Source of the DNA: Anodontia alba
Taxonomy: Eukaryota; Mollusca; Bivalvia; Lucinida; Lucinidae
Reading direction: 5' to 3'
Assembly: GCA_964016985.1 (NCBI GenBank)
Contig: OZ024830.1
Coordinates: forward strand, 14,403,033 to 14,467,032
Length of the DNA: 64,000 nucleotides
Shown piece after piece: positions 24,851 to 37,287 of this stretch. The position numbers were made by a program, and so were the translations under genes. Under the pieces are notes generated by a model. The model was not told where the DNA came from. It saw only the letters and a program-made list of their open reading frames with translations, and did no database searches. Each line of letters begins with the position of its first letter. Within the stretch, counting starts at the first letter, position 1.

Positions 24851-27270
24851 TTAAGTTCAGATATTTCTACAAAACGTGACAATAATAAAAACTAACCAGA
24901 CACCCCTTACATAGGAAATGAACCTGTCCAAAGAGTTAAAGTAGAAGAACCCATTCGGCATAAATGGGTTAATTAATCAATTTACAACAGATTTCATTTG
25001 AATTCATAGTCTGATAATGTTACGGGCTACAACATGACAAAATGTATCTTGTATGACTGTGTGCCAACTTAAGGCCCAGATGAGCTTGAACATCAACATA
25101 GTCTGAGCAGATGTCCACATGAAGTCACTATACTTTTATCTCTTGAATTAATACTCAGTTTTAGAATAATATTCTTTCAGAACAAAACGACAAAATGACA
25201 CTTTTGCCTTATTTATTCTGTTAAATCATCAGATGTGTTACGTAGAAAATCCATTTATCTGCAGTCTAGGTTACCAGTGCATATCAAATCAAGAATTATA
25301 TTGGTATATTAAAAAGATCCAAATTATAACGTGCTACACTAATTTTTGTTTATGGTTTTTGTTTATGACTTCCAAATTCTATTTAAAAAAACATGGAACA
25401 TTATGCAGTTTACCGTAAAGTTTTTCTGTTACATGATTAATGTAGGTAACATAAAATATTATTTCTGATTCAACAATATTGGTAGAAGCATTTTCTCAGT
25501 GCAGTATTTAATACCAGAGAAGTATTTACATGCAGTCCTGATTAAACAGAATGTTTACTATCATAAGCTGCCGCAGGAAATAAAGTGCCTGTGAACGCAG
25601 CGATGACTGGTCAATGTCTTCTCTGCACTCAATGAATAGCAGACTACAAAGACTGATCAGACTGAGCGGACAACCAGGCTGATTTGCCATGCTGCGGCTA
25701 AAATACATAAAGATAACACAAGATAAATCAAATAACACTTTGCCTTATGGTATTGCTTTATATATAAAATATATAGAAAACAAGAATCCTCAAAGATAAG
25801 TGTATAACATAAGGCAAATTTAGAAACATACTTAACACAATGAAATTAAATATATATTAGAGCAATTTGATGACTTTAGCACGGTAAGAGATTAACTCCA
25901 CTCTTTGTTGAAAACAAAAATGATAAGCAGCTTGATTTCATCCGTTCCATGCATATATTTGTATATTTTTCTATTATAACATAAACTACCGGAACTTAGC
26001 TTAAACTCGTGAACAAAAAAAAAAAAAACAAAAAAAAAAAAAAAACAGATCAATATTGTTGGATATAACTAGCTATAGCCAGCATTACACATTTACATAT
26101 GACTATAAAAGGCCTAGAAAGGGTATTCTTAGAGACAGAATGCGAATTCTGTGCAGCAAATGTTGTATTCAAAGCACTAGAGCATGTCTCAAATATGTAA
26201 ATTTGAAGACAGAAAATGGCCTAAAAGAACATGGGACTTAGTAATGAAAATTCATTGTTTTGTCTTATTTTAGTAGGGTCTGTCTTATAAAGCACAATAA
26301 AAGATATAACAGTGTATGTGGAAATATGCAAGGAGTCTGATAAAAAAAAAAAGCAGTTAAAGTTGTGTCACATAGGTTACCAGGTATGTTAGGTAAATGA
26401 TAATAATGACATTTTATACTGTAGTAAACTATTCACCTTAACAGAATCATTGACCATCAGTCGGTACTAGGTCATTGTAGTGTCTGAAATTGCAATGGAA
26501 ATAAAAGGTGGTAATAAAACAAAACCTTATCATATCTTGGCATAAGAATAATTTAGTAATAAATGGTATATTAGGGGTAGGGACCGAAGAAGGTTTTTTT
26601 TATATCTCATTATAATTTCTTGGCAGCTTAATCTAATTCAGACTCAGCCGTAAGGCACAGAGACACAACCAGTCCTATCAGTTATTCTATACTATCACCA
26701 TTTTAACCATCAACTACATATTTTGGAGGGCCATTATAAAGTAACACAGCGAATGGAAATTGTTCAGATTAATATTGTTGTGTGTTTTTCTTAATACCTT
26801 TATCACTAACAAAATTTATAACAAGACTTTTATATAATTTTATATCTATAATAGTTTTCTTATCACTCTGTAGATGATAAATAATAGTAAACATTTATTT
26901 ACTGTGTATGTCGTCAAATTATAGTATAAAAGACTGACTTGTATGTGTTATTTTTACAGGGTATTTCATAAAAATGCAGATTCTGTTGAAGCAAACTGTC
27001 TTCTAGCCAGCATAAAACGTTTTATTTTATAAAACGTGGCATCAGAGAACTGCCAGAGTATGCATGCTGTGTATTTGGCTGCATCTCAGAGATGACTTAG
27101 AATTGCAGTGTAGTGTTGATATATATGTGATGTTATTATCTTCGTGATGATTACCACTGCATTTATGTAAACTCAAATAATGTAATAGTTTTTCCTGAAT
27201 AATTTGTGCCCTCTGAATGTTTGCTTTCACTTTATTCATGCATATGTTTTGCACTTTATGAAGTAATCTT
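24851..27270. other. no gene seen
   Basis: Mostly unique AT-rich sequence. Poly-A rich runs at 26018-26045, and a degraded GACTGATCAGACTGAGCGG arm near 25650. No supported exons. Confidence 0.35.
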
Positions 27271-27272
27271 TG

Positions 27273-27517
27273 TAGTTTATTCTGCGAGGCGATTTACTGT
27301 ATGTCTTATCTCGTGCCATTTTGTTCTTGTGTTTTTCAGTCCTTTTAGCATTGCGATTACCTCGCTTGGGGAAGGGAGAGCTAATCTTAGTGATTTTCGT
27401 ATGTTTAATCGATTTGTGCTTGTTTGGATTTGTCGGTTTTCTCTTCCTCTTGATGTCTGGAAAGGGCTGCGGTTTGTGATTGTAGCACTTCCTGGGCTTT
27501 TCTCTTACCTTTTTTAA
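27273..27517 (+). mobile_element. PLE copy E (3' 245 bp)
   Basis: From TTTATTCTGCGAGGCG to TTTTCTCTTACCTTTTTT, the shared family end. Confidence 0.85.
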
Positions 27518-27839
27518 TACATTGCTAAAATGTGGAAACGAATCAGTTGTCAATGTCATATTTTCTGTGTATGACAGCATAATACCCAGAATAAACGATA
27601 GGTAACTGGCCCTTTTTTCAAATTACTTGCTATTGTGCTTCTTTAATTTACCATCAGAATCACTAATCCATAAACAGGTTAGAATTTGCATTCAGCATTG
27701 TAGCAGAAATGGTATTTGAGTACCATGTATATACACCTAATGTGTGGTTATTGGTTTGTTGGTCAGCCATTAAGTAGTCGGGTGCCTAAAAATTAAAGAA
27801 TAAAAGGGCCATATTGGTGCTACAGAATTTAAGTAGTTG
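27518..27839. other. no gene seen
   Basis: Unique-looking sequence between PLE copies. Confidence 0.35.
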
Positions 27840-28450
27840 CGGTCATGGTACCAAAGCCGTAATCCAAACTCATAAATCCATAAACGAATGACGAATCAGA
27901 ATGTTCAGACCAACAGACATGGACCCCAGAACAAAGGGTGTAATCAGGCGTCCGCGGATAGTAAGCATTACTTGGTAAGCAAGCTTCGCCCACCATGCCC
28001 ATAGGCCTGAACGAAGGAAATATCGATAGAAGCGTATGTCCGGGATTTGGGAAGTCTACTTATGGCGCGTCACTGGCAAAAACATCAAAAACAATTCTGG
28101 AAACTGCCACATTGTTGGGATTGACTAGATCACCATGTCTCCCATAGAAGTCTTACGCGTTGCTACCAGTTTGGTTTTTTGATACCCCTGGCTCAACAAC
28201 TTTGTAGTGAGCACTTTCCCACGCTCCATGAAGTCCTGATAATTTGAACAGGTTCTGGCATAACAGATTAACTGTGAAACGTAAACGCCGTATGCTGTTG
28301 CAGAAGGGATATTACTGCTCAGGAATGGAAAGTTAACAATGGGAAAATTGAAGTCATCCCGTTTGTCGTAAAGCCTAGAAGTAAGCTTTCCATTGTCAAT
28401 GTAGAGATAACAATCCAAGTATGAGGAGGCTGCAGCCAATTTAAGGGATA
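27840..28450 (-). mobile_element. PLE lineage 2, RT C-terminal fragment (copy 2)
   Basis: The minus strand reads IYP, SYLDCYLYIDNGKL, YDKRDDFNFPIVNFPFL and YGVYVSQLICYARTCSNYQD, then LLSQGYQKTKLVATRK. These are conserved post-YxDD phrases of this PLE group. A frameshift follows, and the rest matches 7912-8235 inverted. No complete ORF remains. Confidence 0.75.
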
Positions 28451-28817
28451 AATTGGGTAAACAAAGAAAGGTGCTGGGCCATTAGGTAGGTATGGAACAA
28501 ACAAGACCCGTAGAAATTCAGAATGTTTTAACCACAAACGAAATCATTACTTTGTTAACGCAACAGAGAAAAGTGATAGATCTCAAGTTATCCCATTTAT
28601 AACTGGAATTTTTCTTTTTAATTTCTACAAAAATCAGATAACTGCCGTAAGAGTTTAGATTTTTCTGACTGGTTTTATGATTTACATCAAGAGTTATCAC
28701 ATCTTGATTTACATGAAGAGTTATCACATCTTTAGACCTATAGTTACTGCAGCTGGGAAAAATATATTGCTGCCGCATTGTCTTGCATTTATTTGATTTA
28801 ACCCAAGTCACTTTAGC
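28451..28817. other. no gene seen
   Basis: Contains a short direct repeat of ACATGAAGAGTTATCACATC-type phrases near 28690-28730. Nothing coding. Confidence 0.3.
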
Positions 28818-29062
28818 CCTGTGGGAGACATCATGATCTTGTCGATTTCTACAATGTGTATGTTGCCAAACTTATTTCGCATGATTTTGCCACACATATG
28901 CAGATTTTCAAAGTCCTAGAACTATTCTTTTCTCCCATCCTTTCCCTTCTTTTCTTGGTTTGGGCTCATAGGCATTGGGTGGGGTGAAACCTCTTTGCCA
29001 TATAATTCTTACTTTCCCATACACTTGATTATACCTTTTACTTTTGGATCCTTTAGGACTTA
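28818..29062 (+). mobile_element. PLE lineage 2, diverged tail fragment (copy 3)
   Basis: Starts TGGGAGACATCATGATCTTG, the same 5' break as the copy at 7912, and follows it with many substitutions. Confidence 0.6.
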
Positions 29063-29498
29063 TGTTTTTTTGTCGGAAATTGGAAGTAAAATATAAAATC
29101 TAAAAGGTTAATTGCCTTTGGAAACAAAGAACAACTCCTATAATGAAGCAAGGGTAAGGAAGGACTTCTAAGCAAAAACAACGTATTGAGTTACCTAGAG
29201 ATTCCTGGGGTGTCGTGCAACACTAATAAAATACTGCTGCAAAAGAAAACCTCCAACTGAAACCCGATGGGCCGAGAAACAGATATAATTATTTTCCAGC
29301 TCAGACTAACAAAATAGTTTTAAGTCAGGGCTATCATAGAAATTGAGCCACGACCCACCGGCAATCATTTAAAGAGGAAAACAAAATCATTACCGTGATT
29401 GTGTCAACCACTGCAGGCAGACTGTTTATTACACCGTATTATAGCCCTTGCATTCATGACATATTTGAATTTTAACTTATATTTGATCAGCAAATTCA
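29063..29498. other. no gene seen
   Basis: Unique-looking sequence without coding support. Confidence 0.3.
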
Positions 29499-29565
29499 GG
29501 TTTACCTACAATTTTTTTCTAAATTTGTACCCTAAGTCACCATAAAATTCAGGCTCCGATAGGCC
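29499..29565 (-). mobile_element. PLE copy F (67-bp internal fragment)
   Basis: Matches the RT C-terminal region seen at 3915-3970 and 38050-38115 (minus-strand SEPEFYGDLVYKF-type codons, diverged). Confidence 0.6.
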
Positions 29566-29689
29566 GTGTACCGAAGTATTTTAATCCGGTGTAACAGTTT
29601 ATCTTGCCCCCTCCCCCCCCCCCTCCCGAGATACCCCGGGGTATCTTGCCCCCTCCCCCGGCCTAGGAAGCTTGTCCTCCATCCCAGAA

Positions 29690-32131
29690 AACCTGGCAAA
29701 CTCAGATCAAATTGATATTTATTATTTTTATGACACATTTATATTGCACAATTATTGGAACAGTAGTAATGTATGCTTTTCATTATTTTTCTCTTTATGG
29801 GAGGCGGTTGGGGCCTAGATACTATTGCCTAAGCATTTTCCTCCCACAGAAGTCCGCGCAGACACAGTTCAGAAAGATATTTTATCACTTTTAACAGAAT
29901 TTCCCACTAAACAGGTCATTAGAGAAATTCCAGTATTTCTATTACCTCTCTTTCTTCGGAAAGTAAGGGGCGGGGGTAAGATACCCTCGCCTGGGTAGCT
30001 TGCCCTCCACCAAAGGAAACTCAGATCAGAGAGCTTATTCGATCATTTTAAATATAAATTTTTAATGCATCGACATTAGAATTGTAGTAACACCTGCTTT
30101 TACCTATTTTTTCATTACGGGAAAGGGACTGGGGCCAAAATACAGTGGCTCGAGCAGATTGCTCTCAACATCTTGCAAACAAAGTTCAGAAAATTATTTT
30201 TATCTTTTCAAAAAACAATTTCCCATTTAATAGGTCACTTGAATATTTCAATTATTCACTATTATCTATCTTTCTTTAGAGAGAAAGAGGTTGGGGGTAA
30301 GATAACCTGGCTTTGGCAGCTTGCAACCCCCACCCCCACGGGAGTGAAGTTACCCTGACCTGGGCAGCTTGCCCCCCACCCATGGAAACTTGGCAAACTC
30401 AGATCAGAGAGGCTGTTTCATCATTTTAAACATAAAATTCTAATGCGTAGACATTAGAATCGCAGTAATGCCTGCTTTTATCTATTATTGTCTTTGCAGG
30501 AAGTTGTAAGAGCTAAAGCACTGTGGCCCGATGAGTTTGCTTCCAGCCTCCGAAAGTCTTGCAAACAAGTTCAGAAAATTATTTTTATCTGTTTTAAATC
30601 AATATCCTATTTAACAGGTCATTTGAATAATTTCTATTATTTACTATTTTATAACTTTCTTCAGACAGGAAGGGATGGGGAGTGCGATACCCTGGCCTTG
30701 GCAGCTCCCCTCCCCCCCGCCCCCCCCCCCCCACACACACACACCCAGGACGAAGATTCCCAAGCTTTTGGCAGCTTGCCCCCACCCATGGAAACTTAGC
30801 AAATTATTCAGATCAGAAAAGTGTTTTAATCATTTCAAACATACATTTTAAATGCAGACATATTAGAATTTAATACCTGCTTTTACCTACTTTTCTCTTC
30901 AAGGGTAGGTGTTTGTGACCCGAGAAGTTTTCTCGCAACCTCAGAAAATCTTGTAAACAAAGTTCAAAAAATTATTTTTACCTTTTCAAAACAATTTTAC
31001 AAGTCAGTCATTTATGGGATAAGATACCCTGGCCTGGGCAGCTTGCTCCTCGTGGGTGAAGATACCCTGGCCTGGGTAGCTTGCCCACCACCCATGGAAA
31101 CTCGACAAGCTCAGATCATAAAAGTTACATAATTATTTTAAACATAAAATTCTAATGCACAGACATTAGAATTGTAGTAATACCTGCTTTTACCTATTTT
31201 TTTCCTACGGTAAGGGGATTGGGGCCAAAATACTGTGGCCCGAGCAGATCGATCCTAACCTCAGAAAATCTTGTACACAAAGTCCAGAAAATTAGTTTTG
31301 TCTTTTAAAATACAATTTCCCATATTTCCCATTTAATAAGTCATTTGAATATTTCTATTATTTACTATTATATATCTTTCTTCAGAGAGGAAGGGGTGGG
31401 TAGTAGATACCCTGGCCTGGTCAGCTTGTCCCCGGGGGTGAAGATAACCTGGCCTAGGCAGCTTGCCCATACCCATGGAAACTCGACAAACTCATATCTG
31501 AAAAGTCATTTAATCATTTTAAACATAGATTTCAAATGCATAGACAATAGAATTGCAGTAATACCTTTTAAATGCATAGACAAAAGAATTGTGGTAATAC
31601 CAGCTTTTACCTATTTTTTTTTTCTTTATGGGAAGGGGATTGGAGCCAAAATATTGTGGCCCGAGCAGATTGCTCCTAACCTCAGAAAATCTTGTAAACA
31701 AAGTTCAGATTTTTTTTTTTTATCTTTTTTAAAACAATATCCTATTAAACAGGTCATTTGAACATTTCTAATATTTACTATTATATGCCTTTTTCAGAAA
31801 GGAAGGGGTAAGATACCCTGGCCTGGGCAGATTGCCCCTCGGGGTGAAGATACCTGGCCAAGGCAGCTTGCCCCACATCTATGGAAACTTGGCAAACTCA
31901 GATCAGAACAGTAATTTTATAATTTTAAACATAAATTTCTAATGCATAGACATCAGAATTGTAGTAGTACCTGCTTTTACCTATTTTTTTCCTTTACTGG
32001 AAGGGGATTTGGGTCAAAAGACTGCAGCCCTAGTAGTTTGCTACCAGCCTCAGAAAATCTTGTAAGCAAAGTTCAGAATATTACTTGTCTTTTGTAACTG
32101 CATTTCCCATTTAACAGGACATTTGAATAAT
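29690..32131. repeat. 310-410-bp tandem array, left block
   Basis: GGCAAACTCAGATCAGA recurs near 29695, 30011, 30392, 30800, 31108, 31486 and 31891. Each unit then carries TCTAATGCATAGACATTAGA, ACCTGCTTTTACCTATTTTT, CAATTTCCCATTTAACAGGT and GATACCCTGGCCTGGGCAGC. Unit length alternates because of indels and C-rich inserts. Non-coding. Confidence 0.85.
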
Positions 32132-34940
32132 TCCAGAAAAGGTAAGAGAAAAGTCCAGGAAGTGCCACAATCACAAACCGCAGTCCTTCCCAGACCCCAG
32201 GAGGAAGAGGAAACCGACAAATCTAAACAAGCACAAACCGAACAAACGTACGAAAAGCACTAAGATTAGCTCTCTCTTCCCCAAGCGAGGTAATCGCAAT
32301 ACTAAAAGGACTGAAAAACACAAGAACAAAATGATACACGGAAAGATATACAACAAATCGCCTCGTAGAATAAACCACAAAGCAACAAAGAGTATTTAAA
32401 GAGTAAGACTAACACCGGGACCACCGCCTTAGAACGGTCGGTAGAGCAAACCACCGGGGGGGGGGGGGGGGCACTTTTACAGCTAGCTAACTTCACCCTG
32501 CGTCCCGATGCTACTCTTAAAACAGAAATACATAAAAAATTCGGTTCGCATAAAGGCTTCCAACTCAGTCAATGCATCAAAGCGAAAACATAAAAATCAA
32601 ATTAATCACTATAATAAACAAAGACGAGTACTCATGGCTAATTCTCCTGTATGCCAGAGTAAATGAAAACCAATAGTTGAACCACGGCGGGCCAAGCCAA
32701 AGACATATCGTCAAGCCCCAACCCACTGGTTAAAGTTTTACGAAGAGGCCGTCATTGAGGCCCGAACCGCCGTCGTGCAATTAAAGAGTGAAGCATAGCC
32801 ATCAACAATGATTGGGTTGACACCTAGGCATGCAGTCTGCCGCATAATGTGCTGGCTATAGCCAATTCTTTTATAACGGTTAATAAGTTTTCTGAATTGC
32901 TCCGAAAAGTTAGATTTACCTACAACTTTAAATCTGTACACTTAGTCACCGTAAAATTCGGGTTCCGATATACCTTGTTGCAGAAGTTTTTTCAGACTGA
33001 CGCTATATTTTTCTAACAAGGCACTGTGTCTGCGATAAAATTTCGAAAACGAAAACGAAGTTTAAAATAACGATAGCCCTGCCTAAGAAGTTTGGCAGTA
33101 AGGGCTTTATTACGGTAGCTAAATTCATTAAGATTTGAAGAAGCTCTGACGAATCTTATTAGTTGAGATATGTATACCCCATATGAGGTACGCCGGGGGA
33201 CATCGCCATCAAGAAAAGGGAAATTGACTATATCAAAATCAAAATCGTCCCGTTTATCATAAATTTTGGTGGAAACTGTACCATTAGATATACATAGATT
33301 CAAATCCAAAAAAGGTGCCTCAGTATCGGAAGAATTTGCTCTATTTAATTGGAGTTCTGTAGGGTATATCCGGTCCACCATTTGATCAAAGTAAATATTG
33401 TCAATATTTAATAAATCGTCAAGATATCTTGAAGTTGAATTGAAAGCCTCAATAATGTCAGCCTGATTTTCACGTGAGAGATACTTCATGAAATCTCTCT
33501 CATAACAAAAAAGAAACAAATCTGCAACAGGAGGAGCACAATTAGTTCCCATCGGAATAATAATAGTTTGTCTAGAAAGTTTAGTTCCAAATCTAATAAA
33601 AATATTATCCAAAAGATAAACAAGGGCATCACAGACTTTTTGACACGACCATAAATTGTAATTATTATATACATCAGAAGTGAAAAAAGCATATTCTTCG
33701 TTGCAAGCCAAAAATTGGGTATTCTCCCGAATAAACGTTCGGTTAATTAAATCAATAAGTATTTTTTATAAGATGATGAGGTAACGTAGTATACAGTGAA
33801 GAAAAATCATATGTAGACAATTTAGAAGCCTGAAAGTTTTTAGATTTAAATTTATTGAGAACATCATTAGAATTTTTAATTGACCAAAAATAGTTAATTC
33901 CGTCCATTTCGTAAATAGTATCATAGTATCTAATTCAATGTTTTTTAACAGCAGTAAGGCATGAAGTTAACAGTTTGGACAAAACAGTATTCGTACAAAA
34001 ACTAGAATTAGCAATGAAACGTGCTTTATAAGGTCGTTTATGAAGTTTCGGTAACCAATATAACGTAGGAAGTCTGTCTTGCTTTTCTTTAATACTCACT
34101 GCAAACTTAGAAGTAATATCGATAGAATGGGTATTGACAATAGATCTCTCGTCAGTAGAAATCCGTTCATATATTTTGGCACTACCAAGTTCTTAAGAGT
34201 ATTGATATAATAAAGTCGTCACACAACAACAACATTATTAGCAGCTTTATCAGTTGGAGCCAAAACATACTTCCTATGAAATTCTTGGATACCTTGTTTA
34301 AAATATTGAAAAGATAATTTAGGCTTAGGAGGGAGAAGATCAAGATTATTAGAGTAAAATAACACACGTTCATCAATGATCTTAAAAATCTTTAATTTCC
34401 AATTATTTAAAGCATTAGACTCAACATGCTCTCGTTTACACCAACGCGTACAATAATCATTTAAAGCACTGGCAATTGTTTCCCGACATTTATTGAAATC
34501 AATGTGGGCTGGGAATCTATATTTAGGTCCTTTTGAAATAACTGAACGGATTCGTGAATCAGTTATAATCTTCAAGTTACCAGTGACAATATGACCCGCT
34601 GGTTGATAACAAAATTTAGAATCTTTACAATATCAAGATCAGAAACTAATTTATTGAAATTAAGTATAGTATTACAGATAGGTTTGTTATATTGATAACA
34701 AATAATAGGAGATTCCGTGTTTTCGAAATATGAAGGTATAGCTAATATAAAATTATTATCTCGAAATATGCTAGGTAAATCTATGAATTCAATACCTTTT
34801 TCAATGAATGGAAGTTTGATGAAGTGTCTAATGTGGTTAATTTCAGAATCAATGTAAGGACGAAGAGCATGTTGAGTATAATATCTAGTAAGGAGAGCTG
34901 CTTCATACGAATCATGTTTTCTATCATAAAATTTACTTAC
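32132..34940 (-). pseudogene. PLE copy G: longest copy, decayed Penelope-like reverse transcriptase
   Basis: Minus-strand pieces run in order: KFYDRKHDSYEAALLTRYY and LPFIEKGIEFIDLPSIF (about 34940-34620), then CKDSKFCYQPAGHIVTGNLK and EFHRKYVLAPTDKAANNVVV to 34219. RLPTLYWLPKLHKRPYKARF and STYDFSSLYTTLPHH lie at 34080-33775. IPMGTNCAPPVADLFLFCYE, the catalytic SRYLDDLL and YDKRDDFDFDIVNFPF lie at 33711-33013. FSEQFRKLINRYKR to MTASS lies at 32941-32738. LPKLHK, the Y-x-DD box and the order of motifs indicate a Penelope-like RT. The 5' half is missing, so no GIY-YIG nuclease is present. Damage includes about 30 bases lost near 34640, frameshifts near 34190, 33770 and 33040, two in-frame TGA codons (34219-34221, 33935-33937) and a TAA near 32942. 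The insertion lies in a tandem array. Confidence 0.85.
32452..32471. repeat. expanded poly-G tract inside PLE copy G
   Basis: About 18 G at the position where copy H has six. Confidence 0.9.
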
Positions 34941-35398
34941 TATTACCTGTCTTTCTTCGGACAAGATTGGGTGCGTGTAAGCTATCTTTGACAGTTTCGC
35001 CCCACCCCGAGCCAACGTAACTGGGCAAACTGGGATCAGATATTTTTTTATCATTGTATCATAAATTTCTAATGCACCGACATTAGAGCTGTAGTAATAC
35101 CTGCTTTAACCTATTTTTCTCTTTATGGTAAGGGGATTTGGGCCAAAATACTATGGCCCCAGCAGTTTGCCCCCAACTTCAGAAAATGTTATTAACAAAG
35201 TTCAAAAACTGATTTTACCTTTAAAAAAAAAAGACAATTTCCCATTAAAATTAAAAAGTCATTTGAATATTTCTATTATTTAATATCATCTATCTTTCTT
35301 CGGACAGGCTGTGGTGGTGGTGCTGGTGGCGGTGTGTGTGTGGGAGGGGGTGGGGGTGGGGTTAAGATACCCAGGCCTGGGCAGCTTGACCCAACCCA
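34941..35398. repeat. 310-410-bp tandem array, middle block
   Basis: Resumes with TATTACCTGTCTTTCTTCGG and one full unit after PLE copy G; includes a GGTGGTGGTGCTGG-rich, GT-rich patch at 35308-35362. Confidence 0.8.
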
Positions 35399-35953
35399 TG
35401 AAAAAAGGTAAGAAAAAAGTACAGGGAGTGCCACAATCACAAACCGCAGCCCTTCCCAGACCCCAAGAGGAAGAGGAAACCAACAAATCTAAACAAGCAC
35501 AGACCGAACAAACGTACGAAAAGCAGTAAGATTAGCTCTCTCTTCCCCAAGCGAGGTAATCGCAGTACTAAAAGGACTGAAAAACACAAGAACAAAATGA
35601 CACACGGAAAGACATACAACATACCGCCTCGTAGAATAAACCACAAAGCAACAAAGAGTAAGACTAACACAGGGACCACCGCCTTAGAACGTTCGGTAGA
35701 GCAAACCACCGGGGGGTTTAAAGCACCCTTACAGCTAGCTAACTTCACCCTGGGTCCCGATGCTACTCTTAATACATAAATACATAAAAATTCGGTTCGC
35801 ATAAAAGCTCCCAATTCAGTCAATGCATCATAGCGAAAACATAAAAATCAAATTAATCACTATAATAAACAAAGACGAGTACTCCTGACTAATTCTACTG
35901 TATGCCAGAGTAATTGAAAACAAATAGTTGAACCACGGCGGGCCAAGCCAAAG
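35396..35953 (-). mobile_element. PLE copy H, main (minus) part
   Basis: A complete 3' UTR, from the family end GGTAAG at 35406 to GCCAAGCCAAAG. It abuts an inverted fragment at 35954. Confidence 0.85.
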
Positions 35954-36006
35954 TCGTAAAACTTTAATCAGTGGGTTGGGGCTTGACGATATGTCTTTGG
36001 CTTGGC
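35954..36006 (+). mobile_element. PLE copy H, inverted 5' segment
   Basis: TCGTAAAACTTTAATCAGTG to CTTTGGCTTGGC is sense-oriented, opposite to the adjoining main part. It corresponds to the stretch directly upstream and overlaps it by 12 bases, giving a small foldback. Confidence 0.85.
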
Positions 36007-36070
36007 AAGTTCAGATCAGAGATGTTATCGGATCATTTTAAACATACATTTCTAATGCATAGACATAAGA

Positions 36071-36165
36071 TAGTGCTTTTCGTACGTTTGTTCCTCTTGG
36101 GGTCTGGGAAGGGTTTCGGTTTGTGATTGTGGCACTCCCTGGACTTTTCTCCTACCCTTTTTGTA
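36071..36165 (+). mobile_element. PLE copy I (3' fragment with internal deletion)
   Basis: TAGTGCTTTTCGTACGTTTG jumps directly to TTCCTCTTGGGGTCTGGG, losing about 30 bases, then runs to the family end. Confidence 0.8.
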
Positions 36166-36363
36166 GTAATACCTACTTTTACTTATTTTTCTCTTTATGG
36201 GAAGGTGTAAGAGCTGAAGTACTGTGGTCCGAGGAGTTTGCCTCCAGTCACAGAAAATCTTGAAAGCAAAGTTCAGAAAGTTATTTTTATACTTTTTTTT
36301 TTTAAATAAATTCTCATTTGAATATTTCTATTATTTAATATTGTCTATCTTTCTTCGGACAGG

Positions 36364-36365
36364 CT

Positions 36366-36427
<62 letters not shown>
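36364..36427. repeat. (GT)n microsatellite
   Basis: About 32 uninterrupted GT units. Confidence 0.95.
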
Positions 36428-36428
<1 letters not shown>

Positions 36429-36544
36429 GGGAGGGTGGGTTGGGGGAGGGAAGTAAGATACCCTGGCCTGGGCAGCTTGCCCGCTAGGGTTGAAGATACC
36501 TTAGCCTTGGCAGCTTACCACTCACCCCCCCCCTCACCCCCCCT

Positions 36545-36546
<2 letters not shown>

Positions 36547-36595
<49 letters not shown>
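36547..36595. repeat. (AC)n microsatellite
   Basis: About 24 AC units, complementary to the GT tract 120 bases away. Confidence 0.95.
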
Positions 36596-36790
36596 AATGG
36601 AAACTTGGCAACTCAGATCAAAGAGGTTATTCGATCATTTAAACATAATAATTTCTAATCATTTCTAATGCATAGACATAAGAATTGTAGTAATATCTGC
36701 TTTCTTCTATTTTTCTTTTCATGGGAAGGTGCTAGGGCAAAAGTAATTAGACCTGAGGAGTTTGCTTCCAGACTATATCTGTAGCTCTCA

Positions 36791-37287
36791 ATTTTTTCTT
36801 ATCCAGTAAAAGCATGTCCTATCAGGTAAAAGATGCATATGCACATAAAAAATCAGTTTTTCCATGTTTCTATCATAAAGTCTATTATAAGTGATAAACT
36901 ATCCTTCGGAATGGAGTCTGCCAGGTTTTTTGGCATAGATGCAAGTTTCGAAGGCCACTATCTGGCTTTTAATTTCCTCCTAACCAGTAACAGATGCATA
37001 TGTACATAAAAAATAAGTTTTCCTATGTTTCTGTTATAAGGAATTTTATTTAAAAAGAAAAAACAATACTTTCTGAATTAAGTTGTGTCAGGTTTTCTGG
37101 AGGCGTGGGGTGGGGGTAGGACGTGTGGGGGGGGGGGGGGGGGCAAACTGCAAGGCTAGGGTATCTTCACCTCAAGGGAGGCAAGCTGCCCAGGCCATAG
37201 TATTCTACCCCCATCCCTTCCCATTTTTAGAAAAAACAGGTAATGGTCAATATTATGAGTACTCAAATGACTGCTCAATAGGAAAAA
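36791..37287. other. no gene; diverged array remnant with poly-G
   Basis: Contains two TTTCCATGTTTCT-type phrases, a G run at 37127-37143 and an inverted array phrase (GGCAAGCTGCCCAGGCCATA). Confidence 0.4.

Larger units (their letters stand above)
36166..36790. repeat. 310-410-bp tandem array, right block
   Basis: Two more units, containing a (GT)n run at 36364-36427 and an (AC)n run at 36547-36595. The array fades after 36790. Confidence 0.8.
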
